This document shows positions 9,204 through 17,647 of a stretch of DNA of 64,000 nt, one piece after another (within the stretch, counting starts at the first letter, position 1; each line of letters begins with the position of its first letter). The stretch is from Labrys sp. KNU-23 (lineage in GTDB: Bacteria > Pseudomonadota > Alphaproteobacteria > Rhizobiales > Labraceae). The stretch spans positions 4,847,501 through 4,911,500 of the forward strand of contig NZ_CP043489.1 in NCBI RefSeq assembly GCF_008330945.1, given 5' to 3'. A model generated the notes under the pieces. The model worked only from the letters and a program-made list of their open reading frames with translations, did no database searches and was not told where the DNA came from. Both the position numbers and the translations under genes were made by a program.

Positions 9204-9617
9204 TTACAGCAAGGCGCGGATCTTGGCGGCGTGCTGGGCGAGGATGGCGTGATCGGCCATGACTCGGGGGCGGACGGGAACGCCCGTCTTCATCGGCAGG
9301 ATGTGGAAATGGATATGCGGCACTTCCTGCCCGCCCGAGACTTCCGAATGCAGGCGCAGCGTGTGGCCATCCGCGCCGAACGCCTTGCAGGCGGCCAGGG
9401 AGACCTTCTGGGCAACCTGCACAAGGTAGCCGAGTTCCTCCGGTTCGACGTCGAAGATGTTGCGGGCGGGCTTCTTGGGGATCACCAGGGCGTGGCCGTC
9501 GACGATCGGCATGATGTCGAGGAAGGCGAGGGTGCGGTCATCCTCGTAGAGCGTATGGTTGGGAATTTCCCCACGCAGCAGCTTGGCGAAGATGTTGTCG
9601 GGATCATAAGCGGTCAT
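9204..9617 (-). CDS. HIT family hydrolase (Hint-like)
   Basis: 137-residue histidine-triad protein; the family hydrolyses nucleoside phosphoramidates or related nucleotides. The catalytic triad HIHFHILP is near the C-terminus, and the N-terminal half shows NIFAKLLRGEIP and AFLDIMPIVDGHALVIPKK, normal for bacterial Hint/HinT proteins. The ATG at 9617 gives MTAYDPDNIF. The gene begins four bases after the stop of the upstream DUF482 gene, so the pair is a transcription unit and possibly translationally coupled. Confidence 0.94.
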   Translation of the reverse strand: MTAYDPDNIFAKLLRGEIPNHTLYEDDRTLAFLDIMPIVDGHALVIPKKPARNIFDVEPEELGYLVQVAQKVSLAACKAFGADGHTLRLHSEVSGGQEVPHIHFHILPMKTGVPVRPRVMADHAILAQHAAKIRALL

Positions 9618-9621
9618 GCCG

Positions 9622-10860
9622 CTATCCTTTCCTGAAAGGCGTGGCCTCGTCGAGAGCTTCGTGATGGGCGGCAATCTCGGCACGCTCATGTGCGAGATAG
9701 TCGTCGACCGCCCGGCGAAAACCGGGATCCGCAATATAATGGGCGGAATAGGTTGTCACGGGCCGATAGCCGCGCGCCAGCTTGTGTTCGCCCTGGGCTC
9801 CGGCTTCCACGCGCCGGAGGCGGCGCTCGATGGCAAACTCGATGGCCTGATGATAGCACACCTCGAAATGCAGGAAGGGGTGGTCTTCGACGCAGCCCCA
9901 ATTGCGGCCATAGAGCGTGTCGGAGCCGATGAAGTTGATGGCCCCGGCGATATAGCGGCCCTCGCGCCTGGCCATCACCAGCAGGACATGCTCGGCCAGG
10001 GACTCCCCGATCAGCGCATAGAATTTGCGGTTGAGATAGGGGCGGCCCCATTTGCGCGAGCCTGTATCCATGTAGAAGGCATAGAAGGCGTCCCAGGCTT
10101 CCTTCGTGATGGCCGTTCCGGTCAGCCTTTCGATGGTGATGCCGTTGGCGAGTGCATCGCGCCGCTCGCGCTTGATGGTCTTGCGCTTGCGCGAGGCGAG
10201 GGAGGCCAGAAATGCCTCGAAATCGCCATAGCCCTCGTTGAGCCAGTGGAATTGCTGGTCGGTGCGCTGCAGGAAGCCCTGGCCGCCGAGCCATTGCCAA
10301 TCGTCATGGCCGATGAAGGTGGCATGGATCGAGGAGCCGCCGATGGAAGACAAGGCCGCCTTGGCTCCCCTCACCAGTGCGGCAGAGACGAGGGCGCGAT
10401 CCTCGCCGGGGGCCACGAGGAAGCGCCGGCCCGTCGCCGGCGTGAAGGGGATGCTTACCTGGAGCTTGGGATAATACTGCCCGCCGGCGCGCTCATAGGC
10501 ATCGGCCCAGCCCCAGTCGAAGACATATTCGCCCTGGCTGTGGCTCTTGCCGTAAGTGGGCATGACGCCAGCGATGCGACCGTCTTCATGGGTGACGAAC
10601 AGATGAAGGGGCGTCCAGCCCGAGCGCCCGCCGACACAGCCGCTCGCTTCGAGGGCATGCAGGAAATCGTAGGAAATGAAGGGATTGAAGTGCTCGGCAT
10701 AGGGATCGGGAGCCGCAGCCTCATCCTCGGTACCCGAGCGGCGATCGGAAGGGCAATCCTGCGGCTTAGCGGCGAGGGGATTGGCGCAGCGATCCCAGGC
10801 CTGGCGGCCGATGGCCTCGATCGAGGAAGCTGCCTTGATCGTAAAGCCCTGGTCGCTCAA
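9622..10860 (-). CDS. DUF482 (GNAT-fold) family protein, TTG start
   Basis: 412 residues resembling the DUF482 family, related to GNAT/FemAB acyltransferases and often labelled peptidoglycan-biosynthesis-like. Characteristic segments are NPFISYDFLHALEASG, VFDWGWADAYERAGGQYYPKLQ, PFTPATGRRFL and RNWGC-EDHPFLHFE. Activity is unproven. No in-frame ATG gives the full N-terminus; a GAGGG ribosome site lies nine bases before a TTG at 10860, which I take as the start. The only nearby ATG is out of frame and stops at once. It sits four bases before the HIT gene. Confidence 0.85.
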   Translation of the reverse strand: MSDQGFTIKAASSIEAIGRQAWDRCANPLAAKPQDCPSDRRSGTEDEAAAPDPYAEHFNPFISYDFLHALEASGCVGGRSGWTPLHLFVTHEDGRIAGVMPTYGKSHSQGEYVFDWGWADAYERAGGQYYPKLQVSIPFTPATGRRFLVAPGEDRALVSAALVRGAKAALSSIGGSSIHATFIGHDDWQWLGGQGFLQRTDQQFHWLNEGYGDFEAFLASLASRKRKTIKRERRDALANGITIERLTGTAITKEAWDAFYAFYMDTGSRKWGRPYLNRKFYALIGESLAEHVLLVMARREGRYIAGAINFIGSDTLYGRNWGCVEDHPFLHFEVCYHQAIEFAIERRLRRVEAGAQGEHKLARGYRPVTTYSAHYIADPGFRRAVDDYLAHERAEIAAHHEALDEATPFRKG

Positions 10861-10965
10861 GCTTGCATTCCCTCAACGGATACCTGTCCGGGGAATTTGG
10901 GCCTATTCGCGTCGAATGCAAGGGGCGCGGCCCGAGTTCCGTTGCCGCGCCTCTTGTGAGCGACT

Positions 10966-11433
10966 TCAGGCGACTTCGATCAGGGCTTCCACCTCGACGG
11001 TGGCGTCGAGAGGAAGCGAGGGCACGCCAACGGTGGAGCGGGCATGCCGTCCCTTGTCGCCGAACACCTCGACCATCAAGTCGGAGGCGCCGTTCATCAC
11101 CATCGGATGGGTGGTGAATTCCGGCGAGGCGGCAATGAAGCCTCCGAGGCGGACGACGCGCACCACATTGTCGAGGGAGCCGACGGCAGCCTTGATCTGC
11201 GCCAGGATGTTGATGGCGCAATAGCGCGCAGCAATCCGGGCGTCCTCGACCGTGACCGTGCCGGTGCCGAGCTTGCCGGTGGCGGCCAGCTTGCCTTCAT
11301 TGTTGAAGCAGAGCTGGCCGGAGATGACGAGGTGATTTCCGGTACGCACCGTGCCGACATAGTTGGCGACCGGAGCGGCCGGGGTGGGCAGGGTGATGCC
11401 GAGTTCGGCAAGGCGGGAATCGATGGCGGACAT
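10966..11433 (-). CDS. RidA family protein
   Basis: 155 residues of the YjgF/YER057c/UK114 (RidA) superfamily, whose founding member hydrolyses reactive enamine/imine intermediates from PLP enzymes. It resembles the longer subgroup of about 150 residues: the N-terminus SRLAELGITLPTPAAPVANYV and segments GNHLVISGQL, VRVVRLGGFI and STVGVPSLPLDATVEVEAL are typical. Members of this subgroup often lack the catalytic Arg of true RidA, so a deaminase role is not assured. It lies in a same-strand run between icd and the DUF482 gene. Confidence 0.9.
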   Translation of the reverse strand: MSAIDSRLAELGITLPTPAAPVANYVGTVRTGNHLVISGQLCFNNEGKLAATGKLGTGTVTVEDARIAARYCAINILAQIKAAVGSLDNVVRVVRLGGFIAASPEFTTHPMVMNGASDLMVEVFGDKGRHARSTVGVPSLPLDATVEVEALIEVA

Positions 11434-11458
11434 GGGAAAGCTTTCGAAAGTGAGGGGC

Positions 11459-11537
11459 CTGGGATCGCAGGCATCCTTGCCTGCTCTGGGAAATGCCGTG
11501 CTTTCAGGAAAAGCAGGCTGGAAGCCTGCGATCCCAG
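11459..11537. repeat. Intergenic inverted repeat (family C)
   Basis: A perfect 14-base inverted repeat has arms at 11459-11472 (CTGGGATCGCAGGC) and 11524-11537. An inner GCAGGC/GCCTGC pairing lies just inside the left arm. It lies between icd and the RidA-type gene, both on the minus strand. Confidence 0.75.
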
Positions 11538-11541
11538 AAAA

Positions 11542-12753
11542 TCAGGCCATGGCTTTCTTGAGGTTCTCGTCGATCTTGTCGAGGAAGCCGGTGGTCGATA
11601 GCCAGCTCTGATCGGGACCAACCAGCAGGGCCAGGTCCTTGGTCATGAAGCCGGTCTCGACGGTGGAGACGCAGACCTTCTCCAGCGTGGCGGCGAATTT
11701 GGCGAGCTCGGCATTGTCGTCGAGCTTGGCGCGATGGGCGAGGCCACGCGTCCAGGCGAAGATCGAGGCGATGGAGTTGGTCGAGGTCTCCTTGCCCTTC
11801 TGGTGTTCGCGGTAGTGGCGCGTCACCGTGCCGTGGGCGGCTTCGGCTTCCACCGTCTTGCCGTCGGGGCTGAGCAGCATGGAGGTCATCAGGCCGAGCG
11901 AGCCGAAGCCCTGGGCCACGATGTCGGACTGCACGTCGCCATCATAGTTCTTGCAGGCCCAGACATAGCCGCCCGACCATTTCAGGGCCGAAGCCACCAT
12001 GTCGTCGATCAGGCGATGCTCATAGGTCAGCTTGCGCTTCTCGAACTCGGCCTTGAATTCACTGGCGAAGACTTCGGCGAAGATGTCCTTGAAGCGCCCG
12101 TCATAGACCTTGAGAATGGTGTTCTTGGTCGACAGGTAGACCGGAAAATTGCGTGCCAGACCGTAATTGAACGAGGCGCGCGCAAACTCCCGGATCGACT
12201 CGTCGAGATTGTACATGGCCAGCGCCACGCCATCGCCCGGCGACTTGAACACTTCCTTCTCGATCACCGTGCCGTCTTCGCCGACGAACTTGATCGTCAG
12301 CGTGCCCTTGCCGGGGAAGCGAAAATCGGTGGCGCGATACTGGTCACCATAGGCATGGCGGCCGACGACGATCGGCTGGGTCCAGCCTGGTACCAGGCGC
12401 GGCACGTTGCGGCAGATGATGGGCTCGCGGAAAATCACGCCGCCGAGGATGTTGCGGATGGTGCCATTGGGCGACTTCCACATCTCCTGGAGATTGAACT
12501 CCTTCACACGGGCTTCGTCCGGCGTGATGGTGGCGCATTTCACCGCCACGCCGTGGCGCTTGGTGGCTTCGGCTGCCTCGACGGTAACCTTGTCGCGGGT
12601 CTTGTCCCGGTTCTCGATGCTGAGGTCGTAATAATCGAGCTGGAGGTCGAGATAGGGGAAGATCAGCTTGTCCTTGATCTGCTGCCAGATGATGCGGGTC
12701 ATCTCGTCGCCGTCCATATCGACGACCGGATTGGCCACCTTGATCTTCGCCAT
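11542..12753 (-). CDS. icd: NADP-dependent isocitrate dehydrogenase, dimeric type
   Basis: 403-residue TCA-cycle enzyme converting isocitrate to 2-oxoglutarate with NADPH formation. It belongs to the eukaryote-like dimeric subfamily: MDGDEMTRIIWQ at the N-terminus, SPNGTIRNILGGVIFREPI in the substrate site, and YDGDVQSDIVAQGFGSLGLMTS near the metal site. The start at 12753 (MAKIKVANP) has a GAGG site eight bases upstream; a second ATG 18 bases earlier is less likely. A 100-bp repeat lies just upstream. A structurally unrelated monomeric isocitrate dehydrogenase is encoded 1 kb further up the same strand. Confidence 0.96.
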   Translation of the reverse strand: MAKIKVANPVVDMDGDEMTRIIWQQIKDKLIFPYLDLQLDYYDLSIENRDKTRDKVTVEAAEATKRHGVAVKCATITPDEARVKEFNLQEMWKSPNGTIRNILGGVIFREPIICRNVPRLVPGWTQPIVVGRHAYGDQYRATDFRFPGKGTLTIKFVGEDGTVIEKEVFKSPGDGVALAMYNLDESIREFARASFNYGLARNFPVYLSTKNTILKVYDGRFKDIFAEVFASEFKAEFEKRKLTYEHRLIDDMVASALKWSGGYVWACKNYDGDVQSDIVAQGFGSLGLMTSMLLSPDGKTVEAEAAHGTVTRHYREHQKGKETSTNSIASIFAWTRGLAHRAKLDDNAELAKFAATLEKVCVSTVETGFMTKDLALLVGPDQSWLSTTGFLDKIDENLKKAMA

Positions 12754-12825
12754 CGTACAAGCCTCATTCATTGGGAAATATCGGCGGCGCTATAGCACCA
12801 CCTTCCGGCTGGGGGAAGTTCGCCG

Positions 12826-12923
12826 GAGCAAAGCGCGTTCGGGTGAAAACGCACTTTGGCCCGACTTCCCGGCTCGACGCGTCTTTGCGATTTGAAGCGT
12901 ATCCTTCAAATCAAAAAAGCTTG
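12826..12923. repeat. Intergenic repeat family A, copy 1
   Basis: About 100 bp beginning GGAGCAAAGCGCGTTC. It contains two potential hairpins: GCGTT/AACGC near the start, and TTTGAAG/CTTCAAA in the second half. Copies in the same orientation are at 35230-35329 and 63379-63481. It lies 73 bp upstream of icd. Confidence 0.75.
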
Positions 12924-12963
12924 AGGCAGGGACAATCGCGGTTTGCCGGGCGAAACCCGGCCT

Positions 12964-13608
12964 TCATGGCGAGGCCTGGGCCTGCTTGGCCTCGGCGACC
13001 AGCCTGTCGTCGATTTCGCGAGCCCGGACGGCGGCAGGACGATCGGCGATTCGCTGCCAATAGGCGGCGAGAGCCGGGCGCGGTTCGATGGTCTTGAACA
13101 TCAGGCCCCAGCCGATCTGCGAGCCGAAATAGACATCCGCCGCCGAGAAACGGTCCCCGGCAATGAACTCGCTCTGGGAGACGGCATGGTCGAGCGCGTC
13201 GATCACGTCGGCATAGCAGCCATAGCCGACCATGCGTTTGCGCTCGTCGGGGATCTCGATGTTGAGGGCCTTGTTGGTCACCGCAGCCTCGACCGGGCCG
13301 GCCGCAAAGAACATCCAGCGATAATAGAGGCCGCGCTGCGGCGAGCCGGGCGGCGGAGCCAGTTCAGCCTGCGGAAAGGCGTCGGCGAGATAGGCGCAGA
13401 CGGCGCCGCCCTCGGTGACGACCACACCCCTGTGCGAAATGGCCGGCACCTTGCCCATCGGGTTGAGGGCGAGATAGCCGGCGGATTTCATGCTGGTGCC
13501 GAAGTCGAGAATCTCGGTGCGATAGGGCTGACCGGTTTCCTCGAGCATCCAGCGGGCAATGCGGCCGCGCGACATCGGATTGGTGTAGAAAACGAGTTCA
13601 TCGCTCAT
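12964..13608 (-). CDS. Glutathione S-transferase family protein
   Basis: 214-residue GST with an N-terminal thioredoxin-like domain (LVFYTNPMSRGRIARWMLEE; NPMGKVPAI; EGGAVCAYLADAFP, where the E-G/S pair binds the gamma-glutamyl group) and a helical C-terminal domain containing GDRFSAADVYFG. Glutathione-dependent detoxification or reduction is likely; the substrate is unknown. The ATG at 13608 follows a good GGAGGGC ribosome site; the frame extends a further 13 codons upstream. It lies between two isocitrate dehydrogenase genes on the same strand. Confidence 0.92.
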   Translation of the reverse strand: MSDELVFYTNPMSRGRIARWMLEETGQPYRTEILDFGTSMKSAGYLALNPMGKVPAISHRGVVVTEGGAVCAYLADAFPQAELAPPPGSPQRGLYYRWMFFAAGPVEAAVTNKALNIEIPDERKRMVGYGCYADVIDALDHAVSQSEFIAGDRFSAADVYFGSQIGWGLMFKTIEPRPALAAYWQRIADRPAAVRAREIDDRLVAEAKQAQASP

Positions 13609-13708
13609 GGATTGCCCTCCTGGAAGTCGTGGCGGGAGCATAACCATGCGGCCGGATTTGGCCAGCGGGCGCGCCTTCGCATCATTCTTTGACGATAGGG
13701 CGCCACCA

Positions 13709-13734
13709 GCCTTCCCGAGCTTCGTGGGGAAGGC
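13709..13734 (-). terminator. Hairpin after monomeric isocitrate dehydrogenase
   Basis: GCCTTCCC (13709-13716) pairs with GGGAAGGC (13727-13734). It begins 25 bases after the stop of the minus-strand gene. There is no T tract, so it may be a weak or Rho-assisted terminator. Confidence 0.45.
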
Positions 13735-13758
13735 CGGTCGCGCTTGGCGCTGCTTTCT

Positions 13759-15999
13759 CTAGGCGCGTCCCACCTGCGCCAGCGCCGTGTTGAGGGTGGC
13801 GCTCGGGCGCATCACGGCCTCGCATTTCTGCCGGTCGGGCAGATAATAGCCGCCAATGTCAGCGGGCTTGCCCTGTACGGCTGCAAGCTCGGCCAGGATC
13901 TTGGTTTCGTCGCGCACCAGCGCCTCGGCCAGCGGCTTGAACTGCGCCTGCAAAGCCGCGTCTTCGGTCTGGGCGGCGAGCTCCTGTGCCCAGTACAGCG
14001 CCAAATAGAATTGGCTGCCCCGGTTGTCCAACTCGCCGGTGCGAGGCGAGGGGGATTTCCTGTTGTCCAGGAGCTTGCCGGTGGCAGCGTCCAATGTGCT
14101 GGCGAGCAGCTTGGCTTTCTGATTGCCGGTCTTGATTCCGAGATCCTCCAGCGAGACGGCCAGAGCCAGGAACTCGCCGAGCGAATCCCAGCGCAGATGG
14201 TTTTCTTCCACCAATTGCTGCACATGCTTGGGAGCCGAGCCGCCGGCGCCCGTCTCATACATGCCGCCGCCGGCCATCAAGGGGACGATGGACAGCATCT
14301 TGGCCGAGGTGCCGAGTTCCATGATGGGGAACAGGTCGGTGAGATAGTCGCGCAGGATGTTGCCGGTGACTGAAATCGTGTCCAGGCCGCGGATCACGCG
14401 CTCCAGCGTGTAGCGCATGGCGCGCACCTGGCTCATGATGTGGATGTCGAGGCCGGTGGTGTCGTGTTCGGCGAGATAGGCCTTCACCTTGGCGATCAGT
14501 TGCGCCTCGTGCGGGCGATAGGGGTCCAGCCAGAACAAAGCGGGCATGCCGGAATTGCGGGCGCGCGTGACGGCAAGCTTGACCCAGTCGCGGACGGCCA
14601 TGTCCTTGACCTGGCACATGCGCCAGATGTCGCCCTGCTCGACAGTCTCGCTCAGCAGCACCTCGCCGGTGGCAAGGTCGGTGATGTTGGCCACGCCATC
14701 TTCTGGGACTTCGAAGGTCTTGTCGTGCGAGCCATATTCCTCGGCCTGCTGCGCCATCAGGCCGACATTCGGCACGGTGCCCATGGTGCGTGGGTCGAAA
14801 GCGCCGTGCCATTTACAGAAGTTGATCATCTCCTGGTAGATGCGGGCGAAGGTGCTCTCCGGCATCACGGCCTTGACGTCCTTCAGGCGGCCGTCGGCGC
14901 CCCACATCTTGCCGCCATTGCGGATCATGGCGGGCATGGAGGCATCCACGATGATGTCGTTGGGCGAGTGGAAATTGGTGATGCCCTTGGCCGAATCGAC
15001 CATCGCCAGTTCGGGGCGGTGTTCGTGGCAGGCATGCAGGTCGCGCTTGATCTCATCCTGCATGCTTTGCGGCAAAGTGGCGATCTTGTTGTAGAGGTCG
15101 ACCATGCCATTGTTGACGTTGACGCCGAGCTCGTCGAACAGCTTGCCGTGCTTGGCGAAGGCGTCGCGGTAGAAGATCTTCACGCAATGGCCGAACACGA
15201 TGGGGTGAGACACCTTCATCATCGTCGCCTTCACGTGGAGCGAGAACATCACGCCGGTCTTGTGTGCATCCTCGATCTGCTTCTCGTAGAAATCCAACAG
15301 CGCCTTCTTGCTCATGAACATCGAATCGATGATCTCGCCGTCCTGCAGCGGTACTCTGGGCTTGAGGACGATGGTCTGGCCGCTGTTGGTGATCAGCTCC
15401 ATCTTCACCTCACGCGCCTTGTCGAGCGTCAAGGACTTCTCGCCATGGTAGAAGTCGCCGTCATGCATGTGGGAGACGTGCGTGCGCGAGGCCTGGCTCC
15501 ATTCGGCCATGCTGTGCGGGTTCTTGCGCGCGTAGTTCTTCACCGCGAGCGGTGCGCGGCGGTCGGAATTGCCCTCGCGCAGCACCGGGTTCACGGCGCT
15601 GCCGATACATTTGGCATAGCGGGCCCGGATCGCCTTCTCCTCGTCCGATCTGGGGCTCTCGGGATAGTCCGGGATTTTGTAGCCCTTGCCCTGAAGTTCC
15701 CGGATGGCTGCCGTCAACTGCGCGACCGAGGCACTGATATTGGGTAGCTTGATGATGTTGGTGTCGGGCAGCAGCGTCAGCCGGCCGAGTTCCGCCAGAT
15801 TGTCGGGGACGCGCTGCGCATCGGTTAGGAATTCGGGAAATTCGCCGAGGATGCGGCCGGCGACCGAAATGTCGCTGGTGGCGACTTCGATGCCGGCGGG
15901 CGCGGCGAAGGTGCGGACGATGGGCAGGAAGGCGGCCGTTGCCAATGCCGGGGCTTCATCGGTCAGCGTGTAGATGATGGTGGGAGGTGTGGCGCTCAT
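13759..15999 (-). CDS. NADP-dependent isocitrate dehydrogenase, monomeric type
   Basis: 746 residues, the normal size of the monomeric (about 80 kDa) isocitrate dehydrogenase, which has no close sequence relation to the dimeric enzyme. Family segments include DEAPALATAAFLPIV near the N-terminus, LPNISASVAQL, GNSDRRAPLAVKNYARKNPH, and DMAVRDWVKLAVTRARNSGMPALFWLD. It catalyses the same NADP-linked oxidative decarboxylation of isocitrate. The ATG at 15999 has an AAGGAAG site. Its presence beside dimeric icd suggests condition-specific use of the two, for example for acetate growth or NADPH supply. Confidence 0.96.
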   Translation of the reverse strand: MSATPPTIIYTLTDEAPALATAAFLPIVRTFAAPAGIEVATSDISVAGRILGEFPEFLTDAQRVPDNLAELGRLTLLPDTNIIKLPNISASVAQLTAAIRELQGKGYKIPDYPESPRSDEEKAIRARYAKCIGSAVNPVLREGNSDRRAPLAVKNYARKNPHSMAEWSQASRTHVSHMHDGDFYHGEKSLTLDKAREVKMELITNSGQTIVLKPRVPLQDGEIIDSMFMSKKALLDFYEKQIEDAHKTGVMFSLHVKATMMKVSHPIVFGHCVKIFYRDAFAKHGKLFDELGVNVNNGMVDLYNKIATLPQSMQDEIKRDLHACHEHRPELAMVDSAKGITNFHSPNDIIVDASMPAMIRNGGKMWGADGRLKDVKAVMPESTFARIYQEMINFCKWHGAFDPRTMGTVPNVGLMAQQAEEYGSHDKTFEVPEDGVANITDLATGEVLLSETVEQGDIWRMCQVKDMAVRDWVKLAVTRARNSGMPALFWLDPYRPHEAQLIAKVKAYLAEHDTTGLDIHIMSQVRAMRYTLERVIRGLDTISVTGNILRDYLTDLFPIMELGTSAKMLSIVPLMAGGGMYETGAGGSAPKHVQQLVEENHLRWDSLGEFLALAVSLEDLGIKTGNQKAKLLASTLDAATGKLLDNRKSPSPRTGELDNRGSQFYLALYWAQELAAQTEDAALQAQFKPLAEALVRDETKILAELAAVQGKPADIGGYYLPDRQKCEAVMRPSATLNTALAQVGRA

Positions 16000-16325
16000 A
16001 CGCTGGCTTCCTTGGCAGGTCGGAGTCAGGGCAACAAAAAGCGCTCACGCCGACGCATGGATCGGCGCTGAGTGCTCCGCGAATTGCAGGACGAGGTGGT
16101 CAGGGGGCGTGTCTTTCCGGCAACGGGTGACCTCGATGACTGGGCGCTCGATGACCTCCCGAAACTGCCACCTGCTTCGGGCTTCGGCAACTGAATTATG
16201 CCTGCAGCCCTTGGAGTATGCCACGGTCACCGGGGGCGCAGGATCGGCATGGCAAAACACTCCCGGAGCGAGGCTCACGGGAGTGTCGGCAAATCGTCTA
16301 GAGATGGGGGACAGGAGTGCCGCGA
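16000..16325. other. Gene-free stretch between monomeric isocitrate dehydrogenase and a small secreted-protein gene
   Basis: No convincing gene: a 119-codon minus-strand frame here overlaps the 82-residue gene and lacks recognisable features. It holds the terminator at 16254-16286 and presumably the promoter for the monomeric isocitrate dehydrogenase. Confidence 0.5.
16254..16286 (-). terminator. Rho-independent terminator of the small secreted-protein gene
   Basis: A perfect 9-bp stem pairs ACACTCCCG (16257-16265) with CGGGAGTGT (16278-16286). On the minus strand it runs into a short T tract. It begins 40 bases after the stop of the 82-residue gene. Confidence 0.75.
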
Positions 16326-16574
16326 TCAGTTGCACACTTCGCGTGTGCGATAGATGTAGCTCTGCGAATAGTCGTCCCAGACGCGATAGCTCACCGTCCG
16401 GCAATCATAATAGGTGGTGCGGCTATAGGTTTGGGTGACGCGGTAGGAATTGGAATAGGTGGGATAATTCGAGCCGCTCGCATAGCCATTGTCGCAATCA
16501 TCGGCGAGGGACACGGCAGTGGCGGCGGTGAAGGCCGTGGCAGCGAAAGCGAGAGTGAGAAAGGTCTTGCGCAT
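16326..16574 (-). CDS. Small secreted Tyr-rich protein
   Basis: 82 residues, unrecognised. A clear signal peptide (MRKTFLTLAFAATAFTAATA, then VSLADD) is followed by about 57 mature residues that are very rich in Tyr, Ser, Thr and Arg, with three Cys (in DDCDNG, YDCRT and the last residues REVCN). The YxxxYxxTxTY pattern (SNSYRVTQTYSRTTYYD) suggests a small beta-rich periplasmic or surface protein. It has its own terminator and an upstream purine-rich site. Function unknown. Confidence 0.8.
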   Translation of the reverse strand: MRKTFLTLAFAATAFTAATAVSLADDCDNGYASGSNYPTYSNSYRVTQTYSRTTYYDCRTVSYRVWDDYSQSYIYRTREVCN

Positions 16575-16801
16575 AATCGTGGTCCTTTAAGCCGGGCTTC
16601 GTGCCCTTGTTGATGCAGGCATCCTAGCGACGCAGATCCGGCCCGGCGGTGCGTTCGGGCACATTGACCCGGCCGCCGACGGCCGGCCTGTATCCGCGGG
16701 AACACGGACCGTCCTGGTTCGGGGTCTTGCAAAGAAGCTGTCTTTATCCGCCGAATGGTCTATGCAGCCCGGACTTTTTCTGTTTTCGGGCCTTTTTCGT
16801 G

Positions 16802-17575
16802 ATGTCTCAGTCGAATGCGAGCACTGCCGTGACGCCTCCTGCCGTGATCCTGGTCCGCCCCCAGCTTGCCGAGAATATCGGCATGTGCGCGCGCGCCATG
16901 ATGAATTTCGGTCTCAGCGAGATGCGCCTGGTTTCCCCGCGCGATGGCTGGCCGAAAAAGGGCGCGCGCCAGGCTTCCTCCGGCGCCTCGGCCGTGCTGG
17001 ACAATGCCAGGCTGTTCGAGACGACTGAAGAGGCGATCGCCGATCTCAATTACGTCTTCGCCACCACGGCGCGCGAACGCGGTCAGATGAAGGATATCTT
17101 CGCTGCCGACGAAGGGGCCGGCAGGATGCTGGCCCTGGCGGGGGAAGGTGCCCGCAGCGGCATCCTGTTCGGGCCCGAGCGCATGGGGCTTTCCAACGAC
17201 GACGTCGCCCTGGCCGATGCCATCATCTCCTTCCCGGTCAGCCCTGCCTTCAAGTCGATCAATCTCGCCCAGGCGGTGCTGCTGGTCGGCTATGAATGGT
17301 GGAAACTGGTCTCGGGCGGCGAGGCGCCGATCGCACCCACGCGCATCTCCCCGCCGGCGACGCGCGAACACATGCTGGCTTTCTTCGACTATCTGGAGCA
17401 GGAGCTCGACGCGGTGTCGTTCTTCTATCCGCCCGAAAAGCGCGAGGTGATGGTGCGCAATTTCCGCAACATCTGGCACCGGCTTGCGATGACGGAGCAG
17501 GACGTCCAGACCTTGCGCGGCGCGGTGGCTTCGCTGGTCGGCAGCCGGAATGGCACGCGAATCAAGCGCGACTGA
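16802..17575 (+). CDS. tRNA/rRNA 2'-O-methyltransferase, TrmJ-like (SpoU family)
   Basis: 257-residue SPOUT-class methyltransferase. The family motifs are VILVRPQLAENIGMCARAM at the N-terminus, ILFGPERMGLSNDD, and ISFPVSPAFKSINLAQAVLL, which forms the SAM-binding trefoil knot. The C-terminal helical extension (FFDYLEQELDAVSFFYPPEKR and following) is typical of TrmJ, which 2'-O-methylates position 32 of tRNAs. The ATG at 16802 is chosen because family similarity starts soon after it; the open frame extends about 50 codons upstream with no ribosome site. A CYTH gene follows. Confidence 0.92.
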   Translation: MSQSNASTAVTPPAVILVRPQLAENIGMCARAMMNFGLSEMRLVSPRDGWPKKGARQASSGASAVLDNARLFETTEEAIADLNYVFATTARERGQMKDIFAADEGAGRMLALAGEGARSGILFGPERMGLSNDDVALADAIISFPVSPAFKSINLAQAVLLVGYEWWKLVSGGEAPIAPTRISPPATREHMLAFFDYLEQELDAVSFFYPPEKREVMVRNFRNIWHRLAMTEQDVQTLRGAVASLVGSRNGTRIKRD

Positions 17576-17647
17576 ACAGGGCGGGCGCGAAATCCCTGTC
17601 ACAGGCCCTCGCTAGGCTGCATCCGTTTCCATTGGAATGGGTGTTTC

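Noticed and set aside
14440..15747. 435-codon plus-strand open frame opposite monomeric isocitrate dehydrogenase
   Set aside because: Shadow frame; the minus-strand gene has complete family motifs and a good ribosome site.
16045..16404. 119-codon minus-strand frame between monomeric isocitrate dehydrogenase and the small secreted-protein gene
   Set aside because: It overlaps the better-supported 82-residue gene, runs through its terminator and lacks a convincing ribosome site.
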